From: Candidatus Poribacteria bacterium
GTDB taxonomy: Bacteria > Poribacteria > WGA-4E > PCPOR2b
DNA: 38,209 nt
Reading direction: 5' to 3'
Assembly (NCBI GenBank): GCA_021295755.1
Contig: JAGWBT010000007.1
Location: 1-38,209, forward strand
This document shows positions 8,860 to 17,489 of the stretch, piece after piece. How positions within the stretch are numbered: the first letter of the stretch is position 1; every line of letters begins with the position of its first letter. The notes under the pieces are model-generated. The model had not been told where the DNA came from and made no database searches. It saw only the letters and a program-made list of their open reading frames with translations. The translations under genes were made by a program, and so were the position numbers.

Positions 8860-9966
8860 ATGAAGAACTCAAGGGAACCGAAACAAGCAGCCTGCGTGGA
8901 CAATTTACTGCGCCCGGAAGTGCTGGCTGCCTTTGACCGCACGACCTTCGAGCAGGAAGGATTTTGGGTGTGGGAGGGCATACTGACCGACGAAGGTCAA
9001 AAGCAATTCACCGCTAGTCTACAGCAACTGCAGCACATGAACGATTGCATCCTTATGGATACCGACTGGACTGCCATCGACTTTGAGGCGCGTGGATTGG
9101 CGCCGCCGCCGCCCGAGCAAATTACCCCAAAGTTTTTGGAATCTTGCTGCGGCGGATCAGAGCAGATGCCCAGTTTCCTCAGATCAGAAGTACGTGCATA
9201 TATGCACGAACATGGACTTCTCGGTCCGGGACCTGCGTTAGTCACGCGCGGATACGAGTCGCAGGGAGTGATGCCGGAATATTTCCCAGCGGGATACGAT
9301 GACTTCATTATGGATGTCACCACAACCCATCCGCAGATGATGGAACTCTTCAAGAAACTCTTCGGCGACCGCTTTGTGCTTGACCACTGCTTAATGCTCA
9401 ACCGGGCGGCTGGTTCGCGAGGGAGACGCTGGCACGCTCACCAGTATCGAGATGGACAGTACGAAGTCGAAGACCCTATCGGCACCGGCAAGGCATTAAC
9501 CCCTGAGTTTCTGCAGCAGCAATGTATCCGAACGCTATGCTATCCAGAAGGGGCAGAGAGTGGAGACGGTGCGGAACTTGGGGTTATCCCGGGATCTCAC
9601 CTTTACCGGATCCCGTTCAAGTGGAACACAGAACGCCCCGATGAAGACGCGGACATGCAAGCCAATTGGCTAAAGGGAAAGACGCACGCCATCACAGGCA
9701 AGCCGTTGGAAATCGTACATCTATCACTACCGCCCGGAAGCATGGTTTCGTTTGTTCACCATATGCCGCATCACGTTCAACGCCGTCCGCCGGGGGCACC
9801 GACTCGGTGGGGACTGCTGATGGCGTATCGAACTCCTGACTCTGCAGCTTCTCCGGCCAAGTGGACAGGGGGTATTCCCACCCATTGGGTAGAGCGCACT
9901 GCAGCGGCAGGAAAACTCTCTGATGCAGAGCGCCGCGTGTTTGAAGCGGACAATCCCCTGAACTGA
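8860..9966 (+). CDS. PhyH-like (phytanoyl-CoA dioxygenase family) protein with WHxH motif
   Basis: A 368-residue protein related to the Fe(II)/2-oxoglutarate PhyH family. It has a GFWVWEGILTDEGQ opening helix region, a metal-site candidate W191-H192-A-H194, VIPGSHLYR after the core strand, a distal H304/H305 in MPHHVQRRP and R316 in TRWGLLM, which would bind 2-oxoglutarate. The family normally has HxD, so the second metal ligand here is a histidine, or lies elsewhere. The protein is longer than typical members (250-300) because of an insert of about 100 residues between the first helices and the core. It is paralogous to the next, convergent gene: EYFPAG, the HPQM helix, LCYPEG/LCYPQG, IxGSHLxR and the WL.G..H..T..PL.I block are shared. 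The ribosome-binding site is weak (GAGGGACC). The substrate is unknown. Confidence 0.8.
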   Translation: MKNSREPKQAACVDNLLRPEVLAAFDRTTFEQEGFWVWEGILTDEGQKQFTASLQQLQHMNDCILMDTDWTAIDFEARGLAPPPPEQITPKFLESCCGGSEQMPSFLRSEVRAYMHEHGLLGPGPALVTRGYESQGVMPEYFPAGYDDFIMDVTTTHPQMMELFKKLFGDRFVLDHCLMLNRAAGSRGRRWHAHQYRDGQYEVEDPIGTGKALTPEFLQQQCIRTLCYPEGAESGDGAELGVIPGSHLYRIPFKWNTERPDEDADMQANWLKGKTHAITGKPLEIVHLSLPPGSMVSFVHHMPHHVQRRPPGAPTRWGLLMAYRTPDSAASPAKWTGGIPTHWVERTAAAGKLSDAERRVFEADNPLN

Positions 9967-9970
9967 CCTA

Positions 9971-11200
9971 TCAAGCCTGTGAATCCACAGTCCGTCCGCC
10001 CGTCAACTCCCTGTCATAGCTTGGTCGAAACAGCTCGGTGAGCACAGCTGGCAACTCTCCCCGCTGCGCCTTCATTGCCCATACCGGTGGGATCGAATGA
10101 GACGGTTGGGCGTAACCGGTCACATCACTTGGTTTCTTGTAGCAGAAAAGCGAGCACCAGCGAGTCTTTCTGTCCAACGATTTGGGTGCCACTGCATGCG
10201 CAGCGTGCGACAGACAGCAGACGACCGTTCCCGGCGGAATTGAGAGATATTCAATTTGAAGCGGCTCAGAAGTCACGGGATGCACCCGTCCTGCCAACCA
10301 TTCCTTCTGCATCTCTTCGTCAGTGTCAGCCCAGCATCCGCCTGGATCCCGAAAGAGATGGCTTCCCCGAATGATTTTCAGTCCCCCGTCGTCCTCAGCT
10401 TCAAAACCTTGAGGGTAACAGAGCGTGAGATTGAAATTCGGTTGCGCCTGATACTCCGACAGGCTCGCGGCACCGCAGTTATCAGCGCCGCCGCCGATTT
10501 TATGGCTGTGCCACGCGCCACCGGGATAGCCTGGGGGTCTCGTCAATAGCTGGTTATGATCGAAATAGATGTCATCGCTGCCGAGACTCATCCGTTGGAG
10601 TTGGAGCATCTGGGGGTGCGTGAGGACATTCATTAAGTACGGAACATGGCCTGCCGGAAAATACTCAGCAAACACACTATGCTGTCGCAACGTCTTCACG
10701 CCAGCCCCATCGTCCGACTGTGGTGCCTTCTGGCTCCCTCCGAGGGCGTTATTAATCTCCTCAACGGTGAGAGATTTTGTTGGTGGTGTGCGGCCGAGGG
10801 TATCCCAGTCGATCTGGTTCCAGTCTGACTTCAGCAATCTGTCGTTGAGTTGCTGACCATATTTCAGCGCTGCTGTCCAGTCCTCGACAGTTTTCGGTGT
10901 CATAACTTCTCCCAGAACAGCGTATCCATCCCTCAAAAAACTAGCGTGGTCAAATTGTGCAGCAACCGCTGACATGTCGAATAGAGGTTCGCGATTCTCT
11001 TCTAACCGTTCCCAATCGCTATTAGCCCACTGCACAGGAGAGTGATTATTAACGAGAAAGCTAGGACGGGTGGCACTTGCAAGTTCGCCGGTTGGACGCA
11101 GCAGGAGCTGCGCTAGCGTTGGATCGGATACTTCGGGAACGAGAAGCGGATTTTGTGGCATTGTGGGGGCGGAATCAGGAGACGACACTTTTTTCTTCAT
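9971..11200 (-). CDS. PhyH-like protein with WHxH motif, paralogue of the convergent gene
   Basis: A 409-residue paralogue of the gene at 8860, with a longer disordered N-terminus (first 70 residues). The core has EYFPAGHVPYLMNVLTHPQM, W230-H231-S-H233, LCYPQGFEAEDDGG, IIRGSHLFRDPGG, the distal histidines H332/H335 (SHAAHAV) and R347 in TRWCSLF. As in its paralogue, the expected HxD aspartate is replaced by histidine. The ATG follows AGGAAGGTAGG. The two stop codons face each other across a four-base gap, so transcription from either side would run into the other unless a terminator or antisense effect intervenes; I see no hairpin there. Its promoter must lie in 11201-11479, shared with the divergent gene at 11480. 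Confidence 0.8.
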   Translation of the reverse strand: MKKKVSSPDSAPTMPQNPLLVPEVSDPTLAQLLLRPTGELASATRPSFLVNNHSPVQWANSDWERLEENREPLFDMSAVAAQFDHASFLRDGYAVLGEVMTPKTVEDWTAALKYGQQLNDRLLKSDWNQIDWDTLGRTPPTKSLTVEEINNALGGSQKAPQSDDGAGVKTLRQHSVFAEYFPAGHVPYLMNVLTHPQMLQLQRMSLGSDDIYFDHNQLLTRPPGYPGGAWHSHKIGGGADNCGAASLSEYQAQPNFNLTLCYPQGFEAEDDGGLKIIRGSHLFRDPGGCWADTDEEMQKEWLAGRVHPVTSEPLQIEYLSIPPGTVVCCLSHAAHAVAPKSLDRKTRWCSLFCYKKPSDVTGYAQPSHSIPPVWAMKAQRGELPAVLTELFRPSYDRELTGGRTVDSQA

Positions 11201-11479
11201 GGTTAACCTACCTTCCTAGACGCTGCGAAGGGATTTCTGAGAAAATTCAATAGTTGAGATCTGGACTTTACCGGTTTACAACACCGAACTTTTTCTTGAT
11301 TTGTCGGACCGATAATGATAGTATCTCATTGCAGTTTAGCACCTTGGGGGTCGGCTGTCAAGCGGAAAAAGCTGCGCGATATAACGGGCACCGGAGTTCG
11401 TAAAACTTATCTATCCAAGGTCTGAATAACTCCCTGAAGTCTCACAAATTCAGTTACACCCAAATCAAAAAAGGATTCG

Positions 11480-12472
11480 ATGATGCTAAATATTATAATG
11501 GCTGGTGCTGGAGGGATTGCCAAAATACACATCAGTTCGCTGATGCGTATCCCTAGCGCAAATATCGTTGGCATCGTTGACCCGAATAAGGAGCGCGCTG
11601 AAATCCTTGCAAGTACGGTTGGGACAACGGCTTATAAGAACTTAGAAGATTGTGTGGATGGAGCCGATGTGGTATATATCCTCACGCCCCCTTCTACTCA
11701 TCGGGAATTGGCGCTGACGGCGATTGAGGCTGGAAAGCACGTTGTCTGTGAAAAGCCAATCTCTATCTCCTTGGATGATGCGGAGGCCATGGTACAAGCC
11801 GCCGAACAAGCCGATGTGAAACTGATGGTTGCCTTCAACAATCGGTTTAGAATGGGGTTTAATCGTCTCAAGGAGATGGTTCACGCCGGTACATTGGGCA
11901 AGCTTGTCAATATGTGGAGTCAACGGATTGGTCCCGGAATTCCTCAAGGGTACAATTGGCGGACAGATCCGCAACTGATGTGCGGTATGAGCATTGAATC
12001 CCTTTCGCACGATATTGATCTTATCCGATGGGTAGCAGGAGAAATCGTCGATGTGCGCGCAAATATCGTTGTGTCCAATCCGGATCTAAAGGGTTTCGAT
12101 GACAATGCACATGTGGTTATGACCCTCTCCAGTGGAGGTACAGCCGTAATTCATGCTAGTTGGTCCTCTCACCTCGGCATGAACGCCCGCGGGGTGATTG
12201 GAACTCAAGGCACAGCGGTTGTGGATGGTCCGGGACTCTGGCATGGAAAACATTTCCGTTGGCAGACCTGTGAGATGGAAAACGAGCACATTGAAGTGAT
12301 CGATGATTCCTATGCCACCTCAGATTGCTACGAGATGGAAAGTCGGCATTTTATTAATTGTATAGCCAATGATCTACCTCCAACAATCACGGGCGTCGAC
12401 GGCTTGGAGGCTCTCAAGGTCTCGCACGCCATACTCGATTCTCATCAGAAAAAAGAGGTGATTTTTTTGTGA
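11480..12472 (+). CDS. Gfo/Idh/MocA-family NAD(P)-dependent oxidoreductase
   Basis: A complete 330-residue member of the glucose-fructose oxidoreductase/inositol dehydrogenase family. The N-terminal Rossmann fold begins LNIIMAGAGGIAKIHI (glycine motif at residues 8-14), followed by IVGIVDPNKERA. The conserved E91-K92-P93 is intact. The C-terminal domain carries SHDIDLIRWVAGE, where H177 and D180 correspond to the family's conserved active-site residues. Family enzymes oxidise or reduce sugars, inositols and related cyclic compounds. AAAGGA lies before a double ATG (11480 and 11483); either could start. The next gene begins about 50 bp downstream, so this dehydrogenase and the PhyH protein are probably one transcript. 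It is the intact counterpart of the broken copy at 4502-5423, though not a close copy. Confidence 0.92.
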   Translation: MMLNIIMAGAGGIAKIHISSLMRIPSANIVGIVDPNKERAEILASTVGTTAYKNLEDCVDGADVVYILTPPSTHRELALTAIEAGKHVVCEKPISISLDDAEAMVQAAEQADVKLMVAFNNRFRMGFNRLKEMVHAGTLGKLVNMWSQRIGPGIPQGYNWRTDPQLMCGMSIESLSHDIDLIRWVAGEIVDVRANIVVSNPDLKGFDDNAHVVMTLSSGGTAVIHASWSSHLGMNARGVIGTQGTAVVDGPGLWHGKHFRWQTCEMENEHIEVIDDSYATSDCYEMESRHFINCIANDLPPTITGVDGLEALKVSHAILDSHQKKEVIFL

Positions 12473-12526
12473 TTATGCAGAACATGACGTCAACCATTTT
12501 GTGGGAAGGTATATGTGGAGGAAAAT

Positions 12527-13342
12527 ATGCTCACCAAACCACAGCGACAGCATTTTGAGGTGTTCGGATTTCTCGTGCTTCGGCAACTGTTCTCCCCTGA
12601 CGAGATGGCTACCATCCTCCGTGACTTTGAGGCGGCGATGCTCGAAGACCGAGATGGTAAACCCTTCGATGGCAAGATACGCCAGCAGGTGAACGACTGG
12701 TATCTTGGGCGACCTTGTGCCGAGTTGTTGATTGATAGCGAGCGCATTTGCGTACCAATTGAGCGACTGTTGGGCCCCGGTTATACATTCAAGCAGGGAA
12801 ACGATGGCAACTTCTATGTGGGAGATACCGGTTGGCATCCGGATCTTGGGTGGGATCCGCACATCCCGGAGGGAGAGAGTGATCCCAACCGAAATGTCGC
12901 CCAGTGGCAGTATCATTATCGTCCAAGTATCAAGGTTGCGTTTTATCTGGATTCGGTCAGCAAGGACACCGGCTGCCTTCGCGTCATTCCGGGCGCACAT
13001 CGGAATCCGTACCATGATCGGTTGTGGTCGCTCCACCTGAATGTCCCTTCCGCTGCTTCGGAAGATGACACCTACAAATTCGAGAATGTGCGTCCAAAAC
13101 TCCTTGAAATGTGGGAACATGCGACCGGTGATAAGGAAGGTAGGGAACGATTCCTGTCAGATCCTGACATGAATCATTTTGGACTAGCGCCGTGCGACAT
13201 TCCAAGTTTCCCCATTGAGTCTGAGCCGGGCGATGTCGTATTCTTCAGCCATCAACTTTGGCATGCGTCGTTCGGGGGGCGTGTGGGGAGACGGATGTTC
13301 ACGCTAAACTTCCGAAGTGCACCAACTGATGATGATCAGTAG
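12527..13342 (+). CDS. PhyH-family Fe(II)/2-oxoglutarate-dependent dioxygenase
   Basis: A 271-residue protein of normal PhyH length. From MLTKPQRQHFEVFGFLVLRQ the N-terminal helix pair is typical. The facial triad is H103-P-D105 (TGWHPDLGWD) with the distal histidine in SHQLWHASFGG (H246, possibly H242), and R255/R256 for 2-oxoglutarate. CLRVIPGAHR is the usual strand-loop. I chose the ATG at 12527 because GGAGG lies five bases upstream; a GTG at 12515 with GGAAGG would add four residues and is also possible. It follows the Gfo/Idh/MocA gene closely, a pairing that suggests oxidation and dehydrogenation of the same compound. The substrate is unknown. Confidence 0.88.
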   Translation: MLTKPQRQHFEVFGFLVLRQLFSPDEMATILRDFEAAMLEDRDGKPFDGKIRQQVNDWYLGRPCAELLIDSERICVPIERLLGPGYTFKQGNDGNFYVGDTGWHPDLGWDPHIPEGESDPNRNVAQWQYHYRPSIKVAFYLDSVSKDTGCLRVIPGAHRNPYHDRLWSLHLNVPSAASEDDTYKFENVRPKLLEMWEHATGDKEGRERFLSDPDMNHFGLAPCDIPSFPIESEPGDVVFFSHQLWHASFGGRVGRRMFTLNFRSAPTDDDQ

Positions 13343-13361
13343 GGCATAGTATCTTATTTAG

Positions 13362-13570
13362 ATAGGACTTACGCAGCTGAACGTTCAATGCCTTGTAGTT
13401 CGGCGATTTATCGGGGCCCCGATAAATCGGGATTCAAAGTAACTGGACACCGTTCCCAACCCTAGTCTCGGAACGGACGCCCGATGAATCGGGCAACTAC
13501 AGCAGAGACTCCATAAGGAGTCCGTAGGGAACAACGACCGTTGTTCCCTACTGAAATGCGTAAGTCCTAT
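13362..13570. mobile_element. MITE-like element of 209 bp with 14-bp perfect terminal inverted repeats
   Basis: The ends are ATAGGACTTACGCA (13362-13375) and its exact reverse complement (13557-13570), flanked on both sides by TAG, a possible 3-bp target duplication. The interior is mostly palindromes: a perfect 26-bp palindrome at 13404-13429, GCCCGAT-GA-ATCGGGC at 13479-13494, and a 13-bp stem with a two-base loop at 13524-13551. It has no open frame, so it would need a transposase in trans; none is in this window. It separates two plus-strand genes and, if transcribed, would fold strongly. I cannot name its family from sequence alone. Confidence 0.75.
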
Positions 13571-13597
13571 TAGAAAAATTTTGTAGAAAGGTCTGTT

Positions 13598-14458
13598 ATG
13601 GAATATCGTGAATTTGGAAGGACAGGAATGCGACTGAGTGTCATAGGGACTGGCGGTCTCCTTGCGCACTATTGGGAGGGAGAGTCCGGTCATCCGCCAC
13701 CCGAAGAGAAGCGGCGGATTTATCTGCGAGCAGCCGAAGCCGGGATAAATCTATTTGACATGGGCTACGGGGATGAGATCCATATCCCGGAAGAGTTGAA
13801 GGGTAATACGGACGAACGTCACTTTTCTCTGAAAGTTGGCGCACCCGCAGCAGCAGACTTAGAGAGCATAATTGATAAGCATCTCGTGAATCTACGCAGA
13901 GACGCGATTGACATCCTCCGGGTGCACTATTACGCGTATATGAAGGATGTCCAGTTGAGGAAACGAATCGCCGATCTCAAACAGATGGGTAAGGTGCGAT
14001 CGCTTTGTACAATACGCCACTTTGAGGAAGACCAAGATGCCTATGTAACACGAGGACCAGAAAAGGGGGCAGACGCAGACTTGGTTATCTACAACTATGT
14101 TTGCCGTGGTCAGGCAGCGGGTATTCGGGCATCGTCCAAAGCGGGAAAGGGAGTCTTGGTGATGAAGGCGCTCGGCGGACAGTACCTAAGTTGGGGACAT
14201 AAAACTGGGACGGACTGGACTAAAGCGACAGAGGAAACTCTGGTACAACTCTCGCCTCTCGGTGAGAGTATGCGCAGCGAACTATCGCTTGTCTATTCTT
14301 TTACCGCTGGCCCGTGGAGTGAATTGGCTGAATCAAGGGAAGATATTTCACCAACCGGTAAGGCGTTGTCATGGGTGCTCGAGAACCAAGGCGTATGCAC
14401 TGCTCTGGTGGCGGTTGCCAGTGTCGCGGAACTTGAGGCTGTTTTGGAGGGTGTATAG
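13598..14458 (+). CDS. Aldo/keto reductase family protein
   Basis: A 286-residue NADP-dependent aldo/keto reductase beginning MEYREFGRTGMRLSVIGTGG, the standard start of the family. The catalytic tetrad can be assigned as D54, Y57, K79 (HFSLKVG) and H110 (ILRVHYYAY). The D-to-Y spacing (three) is shorter than the usual five. The region after strand 6 is compact, and the C-terminus ends in an ALVAVASVAELEAVL helix resembling the family's cofactor-binding end. AAAGG precedes the ATG by seven bases. It follows the MITE and precedes another PhyH gene by 43 bp, so these two are probably co-transcribed. It likely reduces or oxidises a carbonyl/hydroxyl group in the same route as the dioxygenases, which is inference from location. 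Confidence 0.88.
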   Translation: MEYREFGRTGMRLSVIGTGGLLAHYWEGESGHPPPEEKRRIYLRAAEAGINLFDMGYGDEIHIPEELKGNTDERHFSLKVGAPAAADLESIIDKHLVNLRRDAIDILRVHYYAYMKDVQLRKRIADLKQMGKVRSLCTIRHFEEDQDAYVTRGPEKGADADLVIYNYVCRGQAAGIRASSKAGKGVLVMKALGGQYLSWGHKTGTDWTKATEETLVQLSPLGESMRSELSLVYSFTAGPWSELAESREDISPTGKALSWVLENQGVCTALVAVASVAELEAVLEGV

Positions 14459-14501
14459 AAGATCCCTCCTACCGATTAGGGGATTGTTGAGTGAGGTTTT
14501 T

Positions 14502-15257
14502 ATGGATATACAATTAACATCTGTTCAAGAAGAAGAATATCAGCGCAATGGTTATACTATCGCCAAAAGTGCCTTCGATCCAGATGAGTGCGATCGGTTT
14601 ATCGAGTATATGATGGACCTACACGCCGGGCGCAAGACTGTCGAAGGCTACCCCCCGCGTGAGCCGGACGACTGGCAGCGGACGCATAATCGCTCCCTGC
14701 ACGAACCTGTGGGGCTAGAGTGGATGCTGGACAGTAGACTGTACCAGCCGTTGCGGACACTCCTCGGCGATGAACCGGATGCGGTACAGAGTATGTATTT
14801 CTATGTCGGTTCGGAGCAGCGTCGGCATCAGGATGCATACCATCTTCCGGGCTGCATGTCGGCATGGATTGCCCTGCAGGAGGTTGGCGCGTGGAACGGG
14901 AGCATCCACGTTCAACTCGGTTCGCACAAAGGACCAGTTATTGATAAGAAGGATTTTAGAACTGACGAAGACGGCAAACCGGGACCTTGGTATGGTTGGC
15001 AGCACGAAGACGCATTCGAGGTACTGTTTGAACGCAATGGGCTTCCAGAAGTCGCCGTCGAAGCCTCAAAAGGGGACGTGGTATTCTTCCACGGTAGGCT
15101 TATCCATCGGGGCGGTCCCATTCTAGAGCCGGGGGCATTTCGCCACAGTTTCGCGTGCCACTATATTCCCCAGTCTTTTAATCCTTGGCCCTATGAAGCG
15201 CTGCCGCGGTTGCGGATCTCATTCGATAGGGTTTGTCGATTCACACCGACCCACTGA
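14502..15257 (+). CDS. PhyH-family Fe(II)/2-oxoglutarate-dependent dioxygenase
   Basis: A 251-residue member of the family with a canonical site: H109-Q-D111 (RRHQDAYHL), distal H202 (LIHRGGP) and R214 (FRHSFACHY). The opening LTSVQEEEYQRNGYTIAK is the usual N-terminal helix. The frame continues upstream to 14262, but that part overlaps the aldo/keto reductase and does not look like protein from this family. The ATG at 14502 has GAGG at the right distance and is the natural start. It ends 20 bp from the convergent DUF1611 gene. Similar proteins include ectoine and other hydroxylases, so the reaction is probably hydroxylation of a small molecule, but no substrate can be given. Confidence 0.9.
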   Translation: MDIQLTSVQEEEYQRNGYTIAKSAFDPDECDRFIEYMMDLHAGRKTVEGYPPREPDDWQRTHNRSLHEPVGLEWMLDSRLYQPLRTLLGDEPDAVQSMYFYVGSEQRRHQDAYHLPGCMSAWIALQEVGAWNGSIHVQLGSHKGPVIDKKDFRTDEDGKPGPWYGWQHEDAFEVLFERNGLPEVAVEASKGDVVFFHGRLIHRGGPILEPGAFRHSFACHYIPQSFNPWPYEALPRLRISFDRVCRFTPTH

Positions 15258-15277
15258 TAGACGAAATATTGTCGATT

Positions 15278-16339
15278 CTACATTGATTGAAGTTTCTGGA
15301 TCGCATCAACCAGCTTATCCGCTCCAAAACGGATAACATCCGTGGCGGGTAAACCTGTCTCTCGCTCTGTGTCTTCAACGGCTTGATGGGCTTCTTCTTC
15401 GGTGAGATCAAAACAGTTGAGACCAATCCCAATAACTTTGGCAGGTTTAATGGGATTGGCGAGCATCTCATATTGACGGATCAATTCCGGCACAGGCGGA
15501 AGTGGTACAGTGTACCGGGCGACAATTTTTCGTGAGGGTTGATGGCAGAAGATTATTGCATCGGGCATCGAGCCGTGCAGGAGACTCAACGTAACGCCCG
15601 AATAGCCGGGGTGCACCAGCGATCCCTGTCCCTCGACAATCAGGAGGTCACGCGCCTTCGTTGCCCCTTCAAGGACGATTTCCTCCGACGCACCCGCTGT
15701 GAAATCCGACACCACCGCGTCAATGGCGATCCCCCAACCAGAGATCATGATGCCGTTCTGGCCGGTCGCACAAAATTCGGCGTCTACACCCCGATTTCTC
15801 GCTGTCTCTGCAAGTTCGATCGCTGTCACCATCTTGCCGATTCGACAATCTGATCCGACGGTCAGGATAACCGTTTGATCTACTTCGTCCGCTTTACAAG
15901 TAGCAATAGGAAGGTCTGCTGGCGGTTTACGCACATCCCACAGCGTGACGTTGTTACGTTTGGCGAGGTCGGCAAGTTGTGGATCATCACTCAGGAACCA
16001 GTGGAGTCCACTCATGATATGCAGCCCATGTCCGATAGCTTCTTTCAGAATCGTTATCCACGGTTCAGGCAATTCACCCCCCGGCGGCGCGATTCCGATG
16101 GCGAGCATCGTTGGGTTCAATTCCATCGCTTCCGCAAGGCTGCTAAGTACCGGAATCCCTTCTCCAATTTCAATGACTTCGCTGACATCTTTCCCGGCTT
16201 GTTCACTGTCAATAACAGCAACGACGTTCTCGGTATGGTAGCGCACCAATACTGTCGCAGCTTTTGATTCAAGGATACCGAAGGAACCTTCGGCGAGAAT
16301 GACCATTTTATGTTCTTTGGGATTGAGTTGTTGTGCCAT
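15278..16339 (-). CDS. DUF1611 (DgcN-like) P-loop protein
   Basis: A 353-residue protein of the DUF1611 family. The N-terminal domain (1-145) is Rossmann-like with AIGIAPPGGELPEPW and GLHIMSGLHWFLSDDP. The C-terminal P-loop domain starts TVGSDCRIGKM (residues 161-170), followed by DAEFCATGQNGIMISG, DFTAGASEEIV and LIVEGQGSLVHPGYSG, all typical. One member, DgcN, works in D-glutamate metabolism by making N-acetyl-D-glutamate; the partner DgcA (epimerase/racemase-like) is not in this window. AAGGAC lies before the ATG at 16339, better than the upstream ATG at 16375. It is convergent with the PhyH gene. Family assignment is firm; the exact substrate is not. Confidence 0.88.
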   Translation of the reverse strand: MAQQLNPKEHKMVILAEGSFGILESKAATVLVRYHTENVVAVIDSEQAGKDVSEVIEIGEGIPVLSSLAEAMELNPTMLAIGIAPPGGELPEPWITILKEAIGHGLHIMSGLHWFLSDDPQLADLAKRNNVTLWDVRKPPADLPIATCKADEVDQTVILTVGSDCRIGKMVTAIELAETARNRGVDAEFCATGQNGIMISGWGIAIDAVVSDFTAGASEEIVLEGATKARDLLIVEGQGSLVHPGYSGVTLSLLHGSMPDAIIFCHQPSRKIVARYTVPLPPVPELIRQYEMLANPIKPAKVIGIGLNCFDLTEEEAHQAVEDTERETGLPATDVIRFGADKLVDAIQKLQSM

Positions 16340-16463
16340 ATAACTTGTCCTTATGTTTCTAACAGGTTTTGTCATTGTTCCGCTAATCGCGCTGATCTAC
16401 ACTCAATAATACTCTCACCATCAGCGACGGTTTCGCACAAATTCACGGAGATTCATGGATTCA

Positions 16464-17420
16464 TTAATGCGACCTGTCTTGGGCAGTAAGTTCGGCTTTT
16501 AGTTGCAAGAGTTGTGCTTGGGGAAGCCCTGTAATTTCAGCGATGAGGTCAATCCCCATTTCCTTGGTAAGCATCGCTTGTGCGGCCTCAATTTTGCCTT
16601 CGACGCGTCCTTCTCTCTTGCCTTCGACGTGTCCTTCTCTTTTGCCTTTGATACGACCGTTATGATAGATTTGTTGCTTCTCTTTTTTTAACGCCGTGAT
16701 TAACATGGTCTTTACCTCCTCTTCGTTTCGATAGATGGTTTCTAGTGACTCATAATCCTCAGTCGCAATCCGTCCGTGGAGTGCCAACTGCTTGAACCAG
16801 TTTAAGAATAGACTGACTGCCCCCTTGTCTGCCCCCGATGAGAACAGATTCAGCAATTCTGTCTCCAGTACATCCACATCATAATGCGATTCTGCCAAAA
16901 ACAGTGTGGAGACGATGTTTCGGATTTTTAGTAGAGCTTGTTGGCTATATTGGTTTTCAGCAATTAAGAAGTATCGAAAAGCTAACGTAAACGCACCCAA
17001 TGACGGCGTTTGTTCAATTAAATCGGAAAGGTTAATTGGTGCTGTCCAGCGGTCCTCTCCATTGTATAGCACGATAGGAAAGACCGCGGGTAGTTTTCTG
17101 ACCTGTTTGTGATTGGCAATATAGTCCATGTAGAAGTTGGTGATGTAGTTGAGTACCCGTAACGCCATGAACGGATCAACGGTAGATTGAAACTCAATGA
17201 GGATATAAATATAAACCTCATGGTTAAGCAACTGGACTTTGTAAATCAAGTCACTCTCGGTTTCTTGGTAGTGTTGAGAGATGAATGATTTATCAAGCGT
17301 TTCACAAGTCGAAAAATCGAGTTGATTGACCCATTCTTGGTTGACGAAGGTTTCAAGCAGTTGCCGAAATATGGTCTGATTGGAAAAGAGTTATTTATAT
17401 CCGCTATCGTGAATGTTCAC
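16464..17420 (-). pseudogene. Rpn-family (PD-(D/E)XK, Transposase_31) nuclease gene with in-frame ochre codon
   Basis: From a GTG at 17420 (GAGGGG upstream) the frame reads NIHDSGYK, then TAA at 17391-17393, then LFSNQTIFRQLLETFV and on to the end at 16464 without further breaks. HDSGYKxLFS is the conserved start of the family, so the TAA replaces one residue. The rest is intact: ESDLIYKV and ILIEFQSTVD carry the D and ExQ of the PD-(D/E)XK site, followed by LPAVFPIVLYNG and a C-terminal tail with KGKREGHVEGKREGRVEGK. Family members promote recA-independent recombination and cut DNA. Translation could still restart at a later codon, such as TTG at 17249, but would lose the start of the nuclease core. 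A point mutation from GAA or another sense codon is the simplest explanation. Confidence 0.75.
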
Positions 17421-17489
17421 CCTTCGCCCCTCTCAAGTTGCTTTGAACCCTCAGTGAAGCATCAGGGGAACTTGCGTCAGATGATTCGT

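Noticed and set aside
12473-13120. A 215-codon minus-strand frame opposite the PhyH gene
   Set aside because: It is antisense to a clear family member with intact catalytic residues.
14262-14501. N-terminal extension of the PhyH protein starting at 14262
   Set aside because: It overlaps the end of the aldo/keto reductase gene in another frame, does not look like the family, and the ATG at 14502 has a good ribosome-binding site.
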